Source: Diplonema papillatum (lineage: Eukaryota > Euglenozoa > Diplonemea > Diplonemida > Diplonemidae). From it: a stretch of DNA of 64,000 nt. Position numbers and translations under genes: made by a program. Location of the stretch: the NCBI GenBank assembly GCA_030068145.1, contig JAPJBO010000557.1, positions 1-64,000 on the forward strand, written 5' to 3'. Of this stretch, positions 1 through 9,402 are shown piece after piece. Positions within the stretch are counted from its first letter, which is position 1. Every line of letters starts with the position of its first letter. The notes below the pieces were generated by a model. That model was not told the origin of the DNA. It worked only from the letters and a program-made list of their open reading frames with translations, and did not search any database.

Positions 1-3000
1 CGAGTGACCCCAGTGGAAGAATGTGAGAAGAAAATTGTCGCATCGACACGCGTTGTGCAAGTAGCCGTGGCCCTGGATTGTGGGAAGACAGCCATGCACA
101 TTTTCTCCGTGTATGGGCAGTCTGGTAGCAGCACGCAGGTGCAGCAAGAAAGGGAACAGCTCCTATCGGAGGTGTTAGGCGTTGCAGCGGGGCTGGGACA
201 GGTGCCGGTATTGGTGCTCGGTGACCTCAATTGCACAACAGAGTCGAGTCCGGTGCTAGCGGCAGCATGTCGTTCCGGGAGGTGGGTGGACGTGGCAGCT
301 GCGTACGCTGGAGGACGTGGTGAAATACCGCCGAACACATGCTGGGCACCGAACGCGTTAGAAGGAAGTCGGATTGACTTATGCCTCGCAAACTCATGTG
401 CAGCACCGGCCGTTGACACGGTAATGACAGTTGCGAGAGAGAGCAGCAAGTTCCACACGCACTCGCCGCTGTACGTAAATCTCCGCCAGCAGGCATTCCG
501 GGAACAGAGCAGCCGCGCCATACTCCCGGCCGCTTTCCCGCGAGAAAGACCTAAGTTGAAGCAGAACGAGAGAGACGACCTCGAGGCACTGGCCAAGAGA
601 GCAAAGGAAACGCGATGGGGGACACACAGTCTAAAACAGCTATCGCAGTGTGCCGAACAATACTTAGTGAAGTTGCACGGCAAAGATCTAGTATTGCCTA
701 CGGGGATGTACACGGGACGAGGAGGACGAGTAGTCACTGACTCCCGGCTGGCTACAAAGTTCCAACCACAGTCGGTAAGAGGAGCGTCCACGAAGCAGAC
801 ACGTGCACGAGACGAACTGCTGGGGCATCTCCGAACGCTAGTGCAGGTCGGGCACGAGCGCTTAAGGGCGGACGTGCCATACCCGCTCACAAGACGGGAA
901 GAACACGCGAGAGACGCCGCGCGGAGGAGGGTTATCAGGGGCTACATCCCAAAATCCGTTGCAGAAGCTGTGACCTCCAGCGCATTTACCGAGTTACAGA
1001 CGCTGCAGAGTACATTAGCCGACCTCGAGGGGACTCAAAAGGCGGCGTTCGCCGCACTCAAACGGCACAGGAGATCGCAGTGGGCGCATAAGATGCAGGA
1101 GGCATGGATGCATGGTGGGGGGCTCGTATTCGCCCATGTTGCTGACCGCTACACCGCTCCATTGCTATTTATGAGACGAGAAGACAAAACCCTTACGGCG
1201 AATGCGAAGGAGATCGACGGAATGCTGCGCAGCGATGGTGCGTGGGGAGGAATCTTCAATAAATACACACGACAGGAGGAGCCATGTTGGGAGCGCTTTA
1301 TGCGAACGTACGAGTCCATACTCCCGGACAGAGTGGAGATGCAGTGCGAGCCGATCACGGTGAAGGACGTGAGGGCAGTGTTGGCAAAGATGAAGAAGTC
1401 GGCCTCGGCAGGAATGCATGGGTGGAGGATCCACGAATTGCAACAACTGCCAAATGACATTCTGAATGGGTTTGTGCAGGTACTGAATGACGTGGAGGGG
1501 CAAGGCGAGTGGCCGGAGGATCTCATGCATGCACTAATCTCCCTCATTCCGAAACCTGACAGCACGGGTGACCCGCTGTCTCAGCGCCCGATCTCGGTTG
1601 CACCGGTGCTATACAGGGTTTGGGCAGCAGTAAGGGCCAAAGAAGCGCAAAAATGGATGGAAGAGCTAGCACCGGAAGGATTGCATGGTTGTCGGCCCGG
1701 ACACAGCACAGAAGATCTATTCTGGCACCTGGCGGCGGAATTGGAGGAGGCGCGGATTACCGGACGCCCCCTTTTTGGAATAGCCTTCGACTTCAAGAAG
1801 TGCTTTGATACAGTGCCAATAGGTGTCACAATGCAGCTAGCAAAAAGGCTGGGCTTCAACGCGATGGTACTTCGAGCATTAGAAGCCGCGTATAAACAGA
1901 TGCGCCGACATTTCAAGGTGAATGGCACAGTGGGAGAGGGCTTCACCCCTACGAATGGCATCATGCAAGGATGCGCGATAAGTGTAATCCTTATCGGGCT
2001 ACTCATCAGCGTATGGATGAGGCATGTGAAGCGAGAAGGGGAACCCCGGTCATACGTGGACGACATCACAGCCACCGCCAAAGAAGCCCGCCTTCTTCAG
2101 ACGATTGCAAATAAGACAATCCGATTCACTGTCCTGACAGGGTTGTCGCTGTGCCCTAAGAAGTGTCACTCATTCGGGACATCAGATGGTTGGCTGATCG
2201 AAGTCATGGACTGGCAGGAACACGCAGACGTATTCGAGTCGCAGGAACCCGCGCAGTTTTACAAAAGGGCGGACAGCTTCGATTGCCTTGGCGTGATGCT
2301 ACACGCGAAGGGGCAGGGGCACAAACTGTCGAGCAGGATCCAGGAGCGCAGGAGAAGCGCCGTACAAAATCTGCAACGCGTAAAGAGACTCCCGGTACCC
2401 GCAGCGGCACGAGAGAAGCTGGCATCCATGACGGCTGGTGCAAAGCTTTACTACGGAATTTCAGTGATGCCGTTGGACCGCAAAACAGCATACACCCTAC
2501 GCCAATTGATCATGTCGGCACTGTGGACCGGCACCAACCGACGTGCGGTGGAAGTGGTCATGCAGGTGCTCCACCACGGACATCGGCTTGACCCGCACAC
2601 GGCACCAGCGTATCTACGTGTAAAGGCATGGGTCAGGCAGATGCAGAAGTGGCAACACATCAGAACGAGCGCGCAAAGGGCGTGGACGCGCCGTGACGAC
2701 TTGCCAAAAGGTTCGCCGCACAGCCTGATTCAGGAAGCCCTTAACCAAGCGGGTTGGACGTGGGACAGCCCGATAACCCTCTTGTACGTCAGCGAGAGCG
2801 CGCAGCAGACGAGCTTCCACGTGACGAGCGCGACTGAGGTGGAGACCAAAGTCATGCTGCACGACTTGCGCCATGCTCTGCGTGGCCAGCAACTTGCCAT
2901 CGTGTGCAGAAGGAGGGAGGACATGCGGGGGTGTGCGCATGGAGTGGATGGAAGCGTCACCCGACACCTTCTGCAAACGCCGGATAGTGGCATCACTGGA

Positions 3001-4752
3001 TACCAGCAAGGAATGTTGAGGTCCATTATCGCAGGGGCAGTATCCACGACAGGCCGCACAGGGCAGAGAAGGCCCTGCCCGTATTGTAACGACGAAGAGG
3101 GGGAAACGGTGGCGCACCTATGGTGGATGTGTGAGGCATGGAAGGATGTGCGGGAAGAGCACGGCATGGTCACCACAGACAGGACAACGTGGCCAACCTG
3201 CCTTAGCATGTGCGGAATAGCGCCTCTCTACAGGCATGGGGTCGATGCGGCTGCGCAGCCGATCCCCCTGGATCATGTACGAGCGTGTGCTTTCGTCGGA
3301 AACCTGCAGCGTTTCTTCCTTGCAGTACTGCGTGCTCGTCAAATACGCGACGACAGAGCACAAGAGACGTCACGCCACCACCGCTTAGCCCAATATCCAT
3401 GGGGATGGACGACACCGTGCCCGAGAAGGATATCCATGCCGACAATCGAAGTGGGGACGGTTTCGCAGCAATGGAAGCAGACTGAGGCGCTCTGGAAGGC
3501 GCTACACTGGTGGATCGGCAAGTTGTGCTGGGCACATATCGGATCCGAACACACGGTGACGTTCTTAGAGCTAGCCGTCGACTTTGAGCTCACGACGGGA
3601 GAACGGCTGCCGGACGTGTCGGATCGGCGAATCCAGCCACCCACAATGCGGAAGACCAAAACAACGACAGCCCGGGAGATCCTCCCACCAAGCGAAGCGC
3701 AGTCGGGCTTGTGTCTGTACTTCGATGGCGGGTCGAGGCAAAACGGCACCGCGTTGGCTGTGGCAGGTGCTGGCGCGGTTGTATACGAAGATGGGAAGAA
3801 GATCGCGGAGGTCATCGTCCCCCTAGGCCGAACGACCAACAACGTGGCAGAGTTTAGCGCTCTGGTCGGGGGCTTGCACTTGCTCGGGGAGCAGCCCCCG
3901 AGCGTGCAAGGACCCGTAACGGTCCGAGGTGATTCGAAGGTAGTGATCAGCACGATGAAGAAGACAGCGCAGTGCAAGCCGATCCTGCGGCCGTACCTCC
4001 TGCAGGCGACGGCGTCCATGGGAGCCCTCGCGCCACGGTTCAATTTCAACCTGGAGCATGTCGCGCGTGACCGCAACACCGACGCCGACGCGCTGAGCAA
4101 CGCGGCGATGGACCAGGTGCAAGAGCAGACATCTGGAGAGGTGAGCACCGTCATGGCGCAGTACGAAGCGTACAGACGGAGTGCGCTGGCAAAGGCCCGA
4201 ACCCTGCACAGGCTAGCAAACACGGCCGCGCGGATTTACGGCACAGCCTGGCACCCTGGACGCGTTGCGAACGTGACGAGCGCTACGGCCTTGGGCGGTG
4301 GGGTAATGCAGGGCGTATCGTGCCGAGCCGTGCTCTCACCGCAGACGGAGGCAGTGCTACGATCGATGAGCCGGGGCGCATCCGACACGGAAGGAACAAC
4401 CCCGAATCCGTTTGTCAAGGCCCACGAAAGGTGGGCAGCAAGTATCCAACCCGAGCGATACTACGAGGCGACCTGGAAGGAAACAGCAGAGTGGAAAGGG
4501 AGAGGACGAGAAGACCCTCCCAGTCAACGATCTCACCCGCCAACGAGACGGAATGTCAATGCGGCCTTAAGATGTACTAAGCATGACGCCCCGCGCTGCA
4601 CCACATGTACGAGAAGGCGAATACCCCCGGACACCTGCTGTAGACAGCAACATGCAAATCACGAAGAAGGAAACCAATGCCAGTCGAGGCTGCATTTCCG
4701 TGTACGTCGCAACCACCGCCAGCGGCCGGCTGGTGCATCAGCAGTAACGTAG
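1..4752 (+). CDS. LINE ORF2: endonuclease (partial), reverse transcriptase, RNase H, C-terminal Cys/His module; 5' end outside window
   Basis: Polyprotein of a non-LTR retrotransposon that would nick the target and reverse-transcribe its own RNA. Frame is open from the left edge, so the start and the N-terminal endonuclease residues lie outside. Counting from base 4: C-terminal half of an APE-type endonuclease (GDLN at 73-76, SRID at 122-125, HSPL at 153-156); reverse transcriptase with FDFKKCFD at 595 and catalytic YVDD at 684-687; LINE-type zinc motif C1025, C1028, H1038, C1043; RNase H of the plant/archaeal style with D1241 (DGGS), E1283, D1310 (GDSK) and D1362, so all acidic residues are present. 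A final Cys/His-rich segment begins at C1524 (CTKH, CTTC, DTCC, HANH). Endonuclease plus RNase H suggests the I/R1 group or an RNase H-bearing protist clade. No internal stop is seen, so it may be young. Codons are GC-rich. Confidence 0.95.
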   Translation, partial: RVTPVEECEKKIVASTRVVQVAVALDCGKTAMHIFSVYGQSGSSTQVQQEREQLLSEVLGVAAGLGQVPVLVLGDLNCTTESSPVLAAACRSGRWVDVAAAYAGGRGEIPPNTCWAPNALEGSRIDLCLANSCAAPAVDTVMTVARESSKFHTHSPLYVNLRQQAFREQSSRAILPAAFPRERPKLKQNERDDLEALAKRAKETRWGTHSLKQLSQCAEQYLVKLHGKDLVLPTGMYTGRGGRVVTDSRLATKFQPQSVRGASTKQTRARDELLGHLRTLVQVGHERLRADVPYPLTRREEHARDAARRRVIRGYIPKSVAEAVTSSAFTELQTLQSTLADLEGTQKAAFAALKRHRRSQWAHKMQEAWMHGGGLVFAHVADRYTAPLLFMRREDKTLTANAKEIDGMLRSDGAWGGIFNKYTRQEEPCWERFMRTYESILPDRVEMQCEPITVKDVRAVLAKMKKSASAGMHGWRIHELQQLPNDILNGFVQVLNDVEGQGEWPEDLMHALISLIPKPDSTGDPLSQRPISVAPVLYRVWAAVRAKEAQKWMEELAPEGLHGCRPGHSTEDLFWHLAAELEEARITGRPLFGIAFDFKKCFDTVPIGVTMQLAKRLGFNAMVLRALEAAYKQMRRHFKVNGTVGEGFTPTNGIMQGCAISVILIGLLISVWMRHVKREGEPRSYVDDITATAKEARLLQTIANKTIRFTVLTGLSLCPKKCHSFGTSDGWLIEVMDWQEHADVFESQEPAQFYKRADSFDCLGVMLHAKGQGHKLSSRIQERRRSAVQNLQRVKRLPVPAAAREKLASMTAGAKLYYGISVMPLDRKTAYTLRQLIMSALWTGTNRRAVEVVMQVLHHGHRLDPHTAPAYLRVKAWVRQMQKWQHIRTSAQRAWTRRDDLPKGSPHSLIQEALNQAGWTWDSPITLLYVSESAQQTSFHVTSATEVETKVMLHDLRHALRGQQLAIVCRRREDMRGCAHGVDGSVTRHLLQTPDSGITGYQQGMLRSIIAGAVSTTGRTGQRRPCPYCNDEEGETVAHLWWMCEAWKDVREEHGMVTTDRTTWPTCLSMCGIAPLYRHGVDAAAQPIPLDHVRACAFVGNLQRFFLAVLRARQIRDDRAQETSRHHRLAQYPWGWTTPCPRRISMPTIEVGTVSQQWKQTEALWKALHWWIGKLCWAHIGSEHTVTFLELAVDFELTTGERLPDVSDRRIQPPTMRKTKTTTAREILPPSEAQSGLCLYFDGGSRQNGTALAVAGAGAVVYEDGKKIAEVIVPLGRTTNNVAEFSALVGGLHLLGEQPPSVQGPVTVRGDSKVVISTMKKTAQCKPILRPYLLQATASMGALAPRFNFNLEHVARDRNTDADALSNAAMDQVQEQTSGEVSTVMAQYEAYRRSALAKARTLHRLANTAARIYGTAWHPGRVANVTSATALGGGVMQGVSCRAVLSPQTEAVLRSMSRGASDTEGTTPNPFVKAHERWAASIQPERYYEATWKETAEWKGRGREDPPSQRSHPPTRRNVNAALRCTKHDAPRCTTCTRRRIPPDTCCRQQHANHEEGNQCQSRLHFRVRRNHRQRPAGASAVT

Positions 4753-4824
4753 GTGCATTGCGCAACTGGGCTAGACTCCGCTCAGGGGTTACCCATTACT
4801 GAGATTTCCCACACACACACACAT
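4753..4824 (+). mobile_element. LINE 3' UTR: hairpin plus AC tail
   Basis: Only about 70 bases follow the LINE stop. They hold GGGCTAGACTCCGCTCAGG, the hairpin GGG-TTA-CCC, and a run of AC dinucleotides. The same hairpin-plus-AC module ends every other LINE 3' copy in the window, so it is probably the signal the reverse transcriptase recognises, with AC as the tail instead of poly(A). The recognition role is inference. Confidence 0.8.
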
Positions 4825-5270
4825 ACGGAAGGAACAACCCCGAATCCGTTTGTCAAGGCCCACGAAAGGTGGCTGCCCAGCCGGTATCCAACCCGAGCGA
4901 TCCTACGAGGCGCCCTGGAAGGAAACAGCAGAGTGGAAGGGGAGAGGACGAGAAGACCCTCCCAGTCAACGATCTCACCCGCCAACGAGACGGAAAGTCA
5001 ATGCGGCCTTAAGATGTACTAAGCATGACGCCCCGCGCTGCACCACATGTACGAGAAGGCGAATACCCCCGGACACCTGCTGTAGACAGCAACATGCAAA
5101 TCACGAAGAAGAAAACCAATGCCAGTCGAGGCTGCATTTCCGTGTACGTCGCAACCACCGCGAGCGGCCGGCTGGTGCATCGGCAGTAGCGTAGGTGCAT
5201 TGCGCAACTGGGCTAGACTCCGCTCAGGGGTTACCCATTACTGAGATCACCCACACACACACACACACCC
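4825..5270 (+). mobile_element. Tandem second copy of the LINE 3' end
   Basis: This stretch repeats 4387-4824 at about 438-bp offset: the last ~115 codons, stop, hairpin and AC tail. The reading frame 4850-5194 is still open and keeps all the Cys/His residues of the C-terminal module. A few substitutions separate the copies (for example at 4871-4881). It starts directly after the AC run of the first copy, consistent with a 5'-truncated insertion into the tail or with template jumping. Confidence 0.85.
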
Positions 5271-5455
5271 ACTTGGGCTATACTTCGTTTCAGGGGTAAC
5301 CCGTGTCTGAATCCCACACACACACACACCCACTTGGGCTATACTTCGTTTCAGGGGTAACCCGTGTCTGAATCCCACACACACACACACACCCACTTGG
5401 GCTATACTTCGTTTCAGGGGTAACCCGTGTCTGAATCCCACACACACACATACCC
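5271..5455 (+). repeat. Three tandem LINE tail units (61-63 bp each)
   Basis: Units start at 5271, 5332 and 5395. Each reads ACTTGGGCTATACTTCG, then GGGGTAACCC, GTGTCTGAATCCC and an AC run of varying length. These are copies of the LINE tail without any coding part. The first two differ by two bases of AC length and are otherwise almost identical, so expansion is recent. Confidence 0.85.
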
Positions 5456-5459
5456 ACAG

Positions 5460-6313
5460 CGGCGATTTCTGGGTTGTGCCTGTTCGGAGGCCAGTTGGTG
5501 ACCGCCGCGTACGACGGCAAGCTGCTCATATGGGACTTGAAGCGCAGACTCGGCAGCCCTTTGGTTCCGAGCGGGGTCCCGGCCGGGGAGAAAGGGTCGA
5601 TCCACTCCGTCCTCGCCTCCGGGCAGCTGCTGACGGTCGGGTTCCGGTCCGGCGCGGTCGCGGTGTTCGTGGCGCCCGACAAGGCGGCGCTGCACTCGGC
5701 CCACGGCGCGCCGCCGCTGCGGTACTGCTTCGCGCTGCGGTGCGACCCGCTGCGGCGGCGCGACGTGCCGACGATCCCGCCGGCCGCGCCCAGCAGGGGC
5801 CTCTCGGCGCCCGCCGCGGGGCAAGCCGCCGGGGGTTCTCTACCGGCGCGGCTGGGCCAGGCGCAGGCGCCCCGCCTGCCTGGGTCGCGCGACTCGCGGC
5901 GGGGCCACTTCGCCTCGGTGACGTGCATGGCGCTGTGCGACGACACGACGACGTTCTTCACCGGGGGAGACGACGCCTTCCTCATCAAGTGGTCGCTGCC
6001 GCACCGCCGCCTGGAGTGGGCCCGAAAGGAGCACTGCGCCCGGCTCACCGCCCTCGCGCTGGCGTCGCAGACCGTCCTCGTCGCCGCCGCGATGGACTCG
6101 TCCTTCACGCTGTGGGAAGTCCCCAACGGGATGCTCCTCCGCTGCGTGCACGTCGACTGCGGCGGCATTTCCTCGCTTTCGCTGATGCCGGTTCACCGCC
6201 GCTCGTCCCAAGCGCATAAGCCCGCGTCGCAACAACCAGCGTGGCCTGGCCTTCTCACCGCCGCTGACGAGCATGTCCTACGCACGTGGGAACTTGCGAT
6301 CTCTGATGAATAG
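5460..6313 (+). CDS. WD40-repeat protein, last exon (partial gene)
   Basis: Open from a probable 3' splice site (CCCACAG ending at 5459) to TAG at 6311-6313. The exon reads AISGLCLFGG, then several WD40 blades: LVTAAYDGKLLIWDL near the start, a second blade with LLTVGFRSGAVAVFV, then TFFTGGDDAFLIKWSL, LVAAAMDSSFTLWEV and a final LLTAADEHVLRTWEL. Such beta-propellers are scaffolds for protein complexes; the partner cannot be told. No ATG fits the beginning of the homologous region, so upstream exons must exist, either left of the window or interrupted by the LINE. Codon use is strongly GC-rich, unlike the flanks. The exon begins 5 bases after LINE tail sequence ends. I am confident it is WD40 but not of its orthology. 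Confidence 0.85.
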
Positions 6314-6344
6314 CGGTGCACACGCGGCAAAAGGCGAACGAACA

Positions 6345-6760
6345 TGACAAAAGGCTATTTCGTCACAACAACCAGCGTGGCTTGGCTTTCTTACCGCCGC
6401 TGACGTGCGTGCGCCGGAACTTGCGATCTCTGACGGTTAGAGGTGTACACGGGTTGCTGGTGTAGCGATGGCAAAAAGGCAGTTGCGCTGCAAATCCTGC
6501 CGGCCGTGGGCCGGATTCTACCGAAGCGGTGGCCGTCGTTCGCTTCGCGATGAGTTCGTCTTGTACGCTGTGAGAAGTCCAAACGGGTTGATGCCTCTGC
6601 CGCGTGCACGTTGGCAGGGGCGGACCGTTCGCCCAGCGTTCAACCCCAGGCGCACAGCCACCTTCTTCCCGCCGGAACTTGCGATCTCTGATGCAGTAGG
6701 CACCAGCAGCTGTGTGAATTTGTTGCATTTGTGTGTGGGCCTTTGAAGCGTGGATGATGC
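6345..6760 (+). pseudogene. Degraded tandem echoes of the WD40 gene 3' end
   Basis: 6361-6460 repeats 6226-6325 (ACAACCAGCGTGG, CTTGCGATCTCTGA, then GTGTACACG for GTGCACACG). 6517-6605 repeats 6073-6155 (TGAGAAGTCCAAACGGG against TGGGAAGTCCCCAACGGG). 6668-6692 repeats the end again (CGGAACTTGCGATCTCTGAT). 6753-6775 is a further shred. None is open over a useful length. They are partial copies of the exon's end placed downstream in the same orientation. Confidence 0.75.
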
Positions 6761-7510
6761 CTCTCGCGCTGCTCCCCTTGAGGTTCCTGGCTCATGCCAA
6801 AGCGCCGCCGCCCGGGTTAAGGGGTTGCGGTATCAGGCGTGGGCCAGGGCCAGGGAGGCTGTTCGGAGGGGTCACCACCCACCGTTCGCGGGCTTCGTTA
6901 CTTCACTGCCCCCGGCTCTCCCCGGCCTTCGTCATCGAATTTGTTGCATTAGTGTGACTGTCAGGCCTTCGACTACCCTGAGCAACGCACTATGCACACT
7001 CCGTGTCTACGTCACAGCAGATGGAACGCGTTTGTTCCGCCGCCGCGGGGGCGGCCTACGAGTGGGTGTCGTTGTGGCCTCCCGGCCGGAGCCATCGTTG
7101 GATGACCCAGCAGTTAACCTGCAGAGATAGCTATGCCGCTTGATCCGCAGATCCGCGACTTTGCAGTACCACCGCGCACCTGAAGCGTGCTAGCTCACCC
7201 GCCAGATCTGTCTTGCCCGTTTGTTCCGGCTTCTGCAAAATACCTTATTTCTGCCACGTGCGACGTGTGCGGAAAAGAACTGCTTGAGTAGGACCACCCC
7301 CCTGTAGCCACGTCCAGCATCTGAGTCCAGGTTCGCGCGGTCGACGAAAGTGAAACACACTGTGGGATTTCCTCCTTCTTCTTTCTCCTACTCTCACGGT
7401 GTACAGTGTTTCAAGGGTACCCACCGATGCTCTTTCCTCGTGAAATCACCTTTGGTAAAGGATATCCCGATAGTACCGAGTAGTATTTTTAGAGTGAAAG
7501 TGAAGTTTTT
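6761..7510. other. No gene seen; shares short blocks with 41600-41775
   Basis: I see no convincing coding region. Two blocks are shared with the region before the satellite source exon: around 7254-7280 (GCCACGTGCGACGTGTGCGG against 41619-41638) and around 7385-7407 (TTTCTCCTACTCTCACGG against 41748-41765), in the same order. This suggests an old duplicated segment. Confidence 0.4.
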
Positions 7511-7560
7511 ATCACCCGGAGACTCTAAAACCCCGGAGGTTCAGGCGAGCTTCTCTGTAA
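7511..7560 (+). repeat. Dispersed ~75-bp motif, copy a (partial)
   Basis: ATCACCCGGAGACTCTAAAA followed by CCCCGGAGGTTCAGGCGAGC. This is the 3' half of a motif that recurs at least ten more times in the window (see 8263, 8689, 9132, 13075, 20329, 31580, 32361, 35537, 42141 and 59862). Confidence 0.7.
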
Positions 7561-8165
7561 ACAAAGGTCGCAAGACACCTAACTGATCGTTCCTCGGTAA
7601 CACGGAAGATAAACCAAAAAACTCGTCGTCGACGTTTCCGCAAACCACACAAGAATCCTCGCTTCCTGTTCCTGACACAAAAAAAAAAAAAATGAATCAA
7701 AACGTCTGTTTTCTTTTGAGTGCTGCTTTCTAGCCGCACGCTCGAAAACGATTTTGGTTTCTGACAGTTGCTCGCTTCATTCATTGTCCCTTGTAGCTCA
7801 CAACAGGCAGCTGCTGACACGCGTTAGCTTTTTTTGAGACGGTTGAGGGTTTGTGATGAGAGTCAGCCAGTCCACCCCGATTTCCTCGAACTGCATCGAA
7901 TTGCCTGCTGCGTCTATTTCAGACGCTTAAGCAAGCGAAGTGCGCCAGCGTGGTGTGCTGGTACTTCCGAAAGCAGCTGAGCACGAAGTGTGAACCGCGG
8001 TCTTGAGAGCGAAGACGAAGAAGCGACGATCAACCTCGGCAGCTTCACAGAGGACAACTCGGCCATCGCCTAAGTGCCGTAAGGAAGCAACTATCGACGC
8101 GCAACCGATGCACCTGGAGCGAACAGTCGGAGAAGCGAAGCACCAGGCGAACGCGTGGCACATCA
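7561..8165. other. No feature recognised
   Basis: AT-poor non-coding-looking sequence with one A-run at 7678-7691. I found no domain, RNA or repeat that recurs elsewhere. Confidence 0.4.
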
Positions 8166-8262
8166 CGTGCGTCGCCGAGAGGGCGTCTCATTACTCTGCT
8201 CTTCGTCGCGTCAAAGCAGATTGTGAGCGGGTTCTTCACCCACCCTACTTCATTACGTTCGC
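8166..8262 (+). pseudogene. Diverged fragment of the STIMATE gene 5' part (oldest echo)
   Basis: Matches 9503-9590 of the intact gene with many substitutions (GTCTCATTACTCTGCTCTTC against GTCTCACTACTCTGCTCCTC; AAGCAGATTGTGAGCGGG). Unlike the two younger echoes it keeps the block that codes for LLLDVSKQ. It runs directly into the dispersed motif at 8263. Confidence 0.75.
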
Positions 8263-8310
8263 CGGAGAACCCATCTAACAACGGAGATCCTAACATGGCG
8301 ACTCTAACAC
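8263..8310 (+). repeat. Dispersed ~75-bp motif, copy b
   Basis: CGGAGAACCCATCTAACAAC then GGAGATCCTAACATGG. Joined to the 3' end of the truncated STIMATE echo. Confidence 0.65.
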
Positions 8311-8477
8311 ATACAAAATGGAGGGGCAAACGAAAGAGAAAGAGTGCATCAAAACCCGAAGCAACTTCCGCCCGAGAGACGAAGAGCCCTGCCTAGCGAA
8401 GGAATCAACTCGCCTCACGGTGTGGCAGTCGTGTGATACGTTTCCTTATCGGGCGGGCGTGTGAAGCAAGCGCAACG

Positions 8478-8688
8478 TTGTGCCGGAAAGGAGTTTCAAC
8501 GGAAAAAAAGAGCAAAATGGGCAAAGTCGGGCACTGCAGTCCGACATCCGTGTACGGCTGGCTGGTGCAGCTGTGCATCGGGATCCTAGGAATCAGCTCA
8601 ATCAGGGTGAAGTGGTCGTGCGAGTCGCCGAGACGGAGTCTCGCTACAGATTGTGGGTGGGTTCATCACCCACTTCACCAAGGTCGCC
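8478..8688 (+). pseudogene. STIMATE 5'-end echo 1
   Basis: Copy of 9364-9595 that keeps the ATG and GHCSPTSVYG. A block of about 23 bases present in the intact gene is missing after GGAGTCTC, which changes the frame. Similarity to the gene stops at CACCAAGGT, where the dispersed motif begins. Confidence 0.85.
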
Positions 8689-8762
8689 GGAGAACCCATT
8701 CAACAAAGGTCATCCGGAGACCCTAACATACCGAAATCTTAACGCGAAAATTAACTCTAAAG
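8689..8762 (+). repeat. Dispersed ~75-bp motif, copy c
   Basis: GGAGAACCCATTCAACAAAG, then GTCATCCGGAGACCCTAACA, then a CGAAATCTTAACGCG block and TTAACTCTAAA. Full-length copy. Confidence 0.8.
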
Positions 8763-8920
8763 AGGAGGGGCGAAAGAAAGAGAAAGAGAACAGCAAAACC
8801 CGAAGCAACTTTCGCCCGAGAGACGAAGAGCCCTGCCCAGCGAAGGAATCAACTCGCCTCACGGTGTGGCAGTCGTGTGATACGTTTCCTTATCGGGCGG
8901 GCGTGTGAAGCAAGCGCAAC

Positions 8921-9131
8921 GTTGTGCCGGAAAGGAGTTTCCACGGAAAAAAGGGCAAAATGGGCAAAGTCGGGCACTGCAGTCCGACATCCGTGTACGG
9001 CTGGCTGGTGCAGCTGTGCATCGGGATCCTAGGAATCAGCTCAATCGGGGTGAAGTGGTCGTGCGAGTCGCCGAGACGGAGTCTCGCTACAGATTGTGGG
9101 TGGGTTCATCACCCGCTTCACCAAGGTCGCG
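8921..9131 (+). pseudogene. STIMATE 5'-end echo 2
   Basis: Second near-identical copy with the same ~23-base loss as echo 1, so both descend from one altered template. It ends at the same CACCAAGGT junction. Confidence 0.85.
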
Positions 9132-9206
9132 GGAGAACCCATTCAACAAAGGTCATCCGGAGACCCTAACATACCGAAATCTTAACGCGAAACTTAACTC
9201 TAAAAA
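9132..9206 (+). repeat. Dispersed ~75-bp motif, copy d
   Basis: Same as copy c with one or two changes. It stands between echo 2 and the upstream region of the intact gene. Confidence 0.8.
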
Positions 9207-9402
9207 GGAGGGGCGAAAGAAAGAGAAAGAGAACAGCAAAACCCGAAGCAACTTCCGCCCGAGAGACGAAGAGCTCTGCCCAGCGAAGGAATCAACTCGC
9301 CTCACGGTGTGGCAGTCGTGTGATACGTTTCCTTATCGGGCGGGCGTGTGAAGCAAGCGCAACGTTGTGCCGGAAAGGAGTTTCCACGGAAAAAAGAGCA
9401 AA

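Larger units (their letters stand above)
8351..9237 (+). repeat. Two ~444-bp tandem units, each a STIMATE 5'-end echo plus dispersed motif
   Basis: AAAACCCGAAGCAACTT recurs at 8351, 8795 and 9238, giving a period of 443-444 bp; the third unit runs into the intact gene. Each unit holds the gene's upstream region (with CTCGCCTCACGGTGTGGCAG), the first ~200 coding bases, the dispersed motif and a purine-rich stretch. The units are nearly identical to each other and to the functional upstream region, so the duplication is recent and copies the likely promoter as well. Confidence 0.9.

Noticed and set aside
3339-4223. 294-codon minus-strand frame within the LINE
   Set aside because: It lies opposite the RNase H region and has no motif.
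5247-6168. Minus-strand frame through the tail units and the WD40 exon
   Set aside because: It is the shadow of a GC-rich exon. The plus strand has the WD40 pattern.
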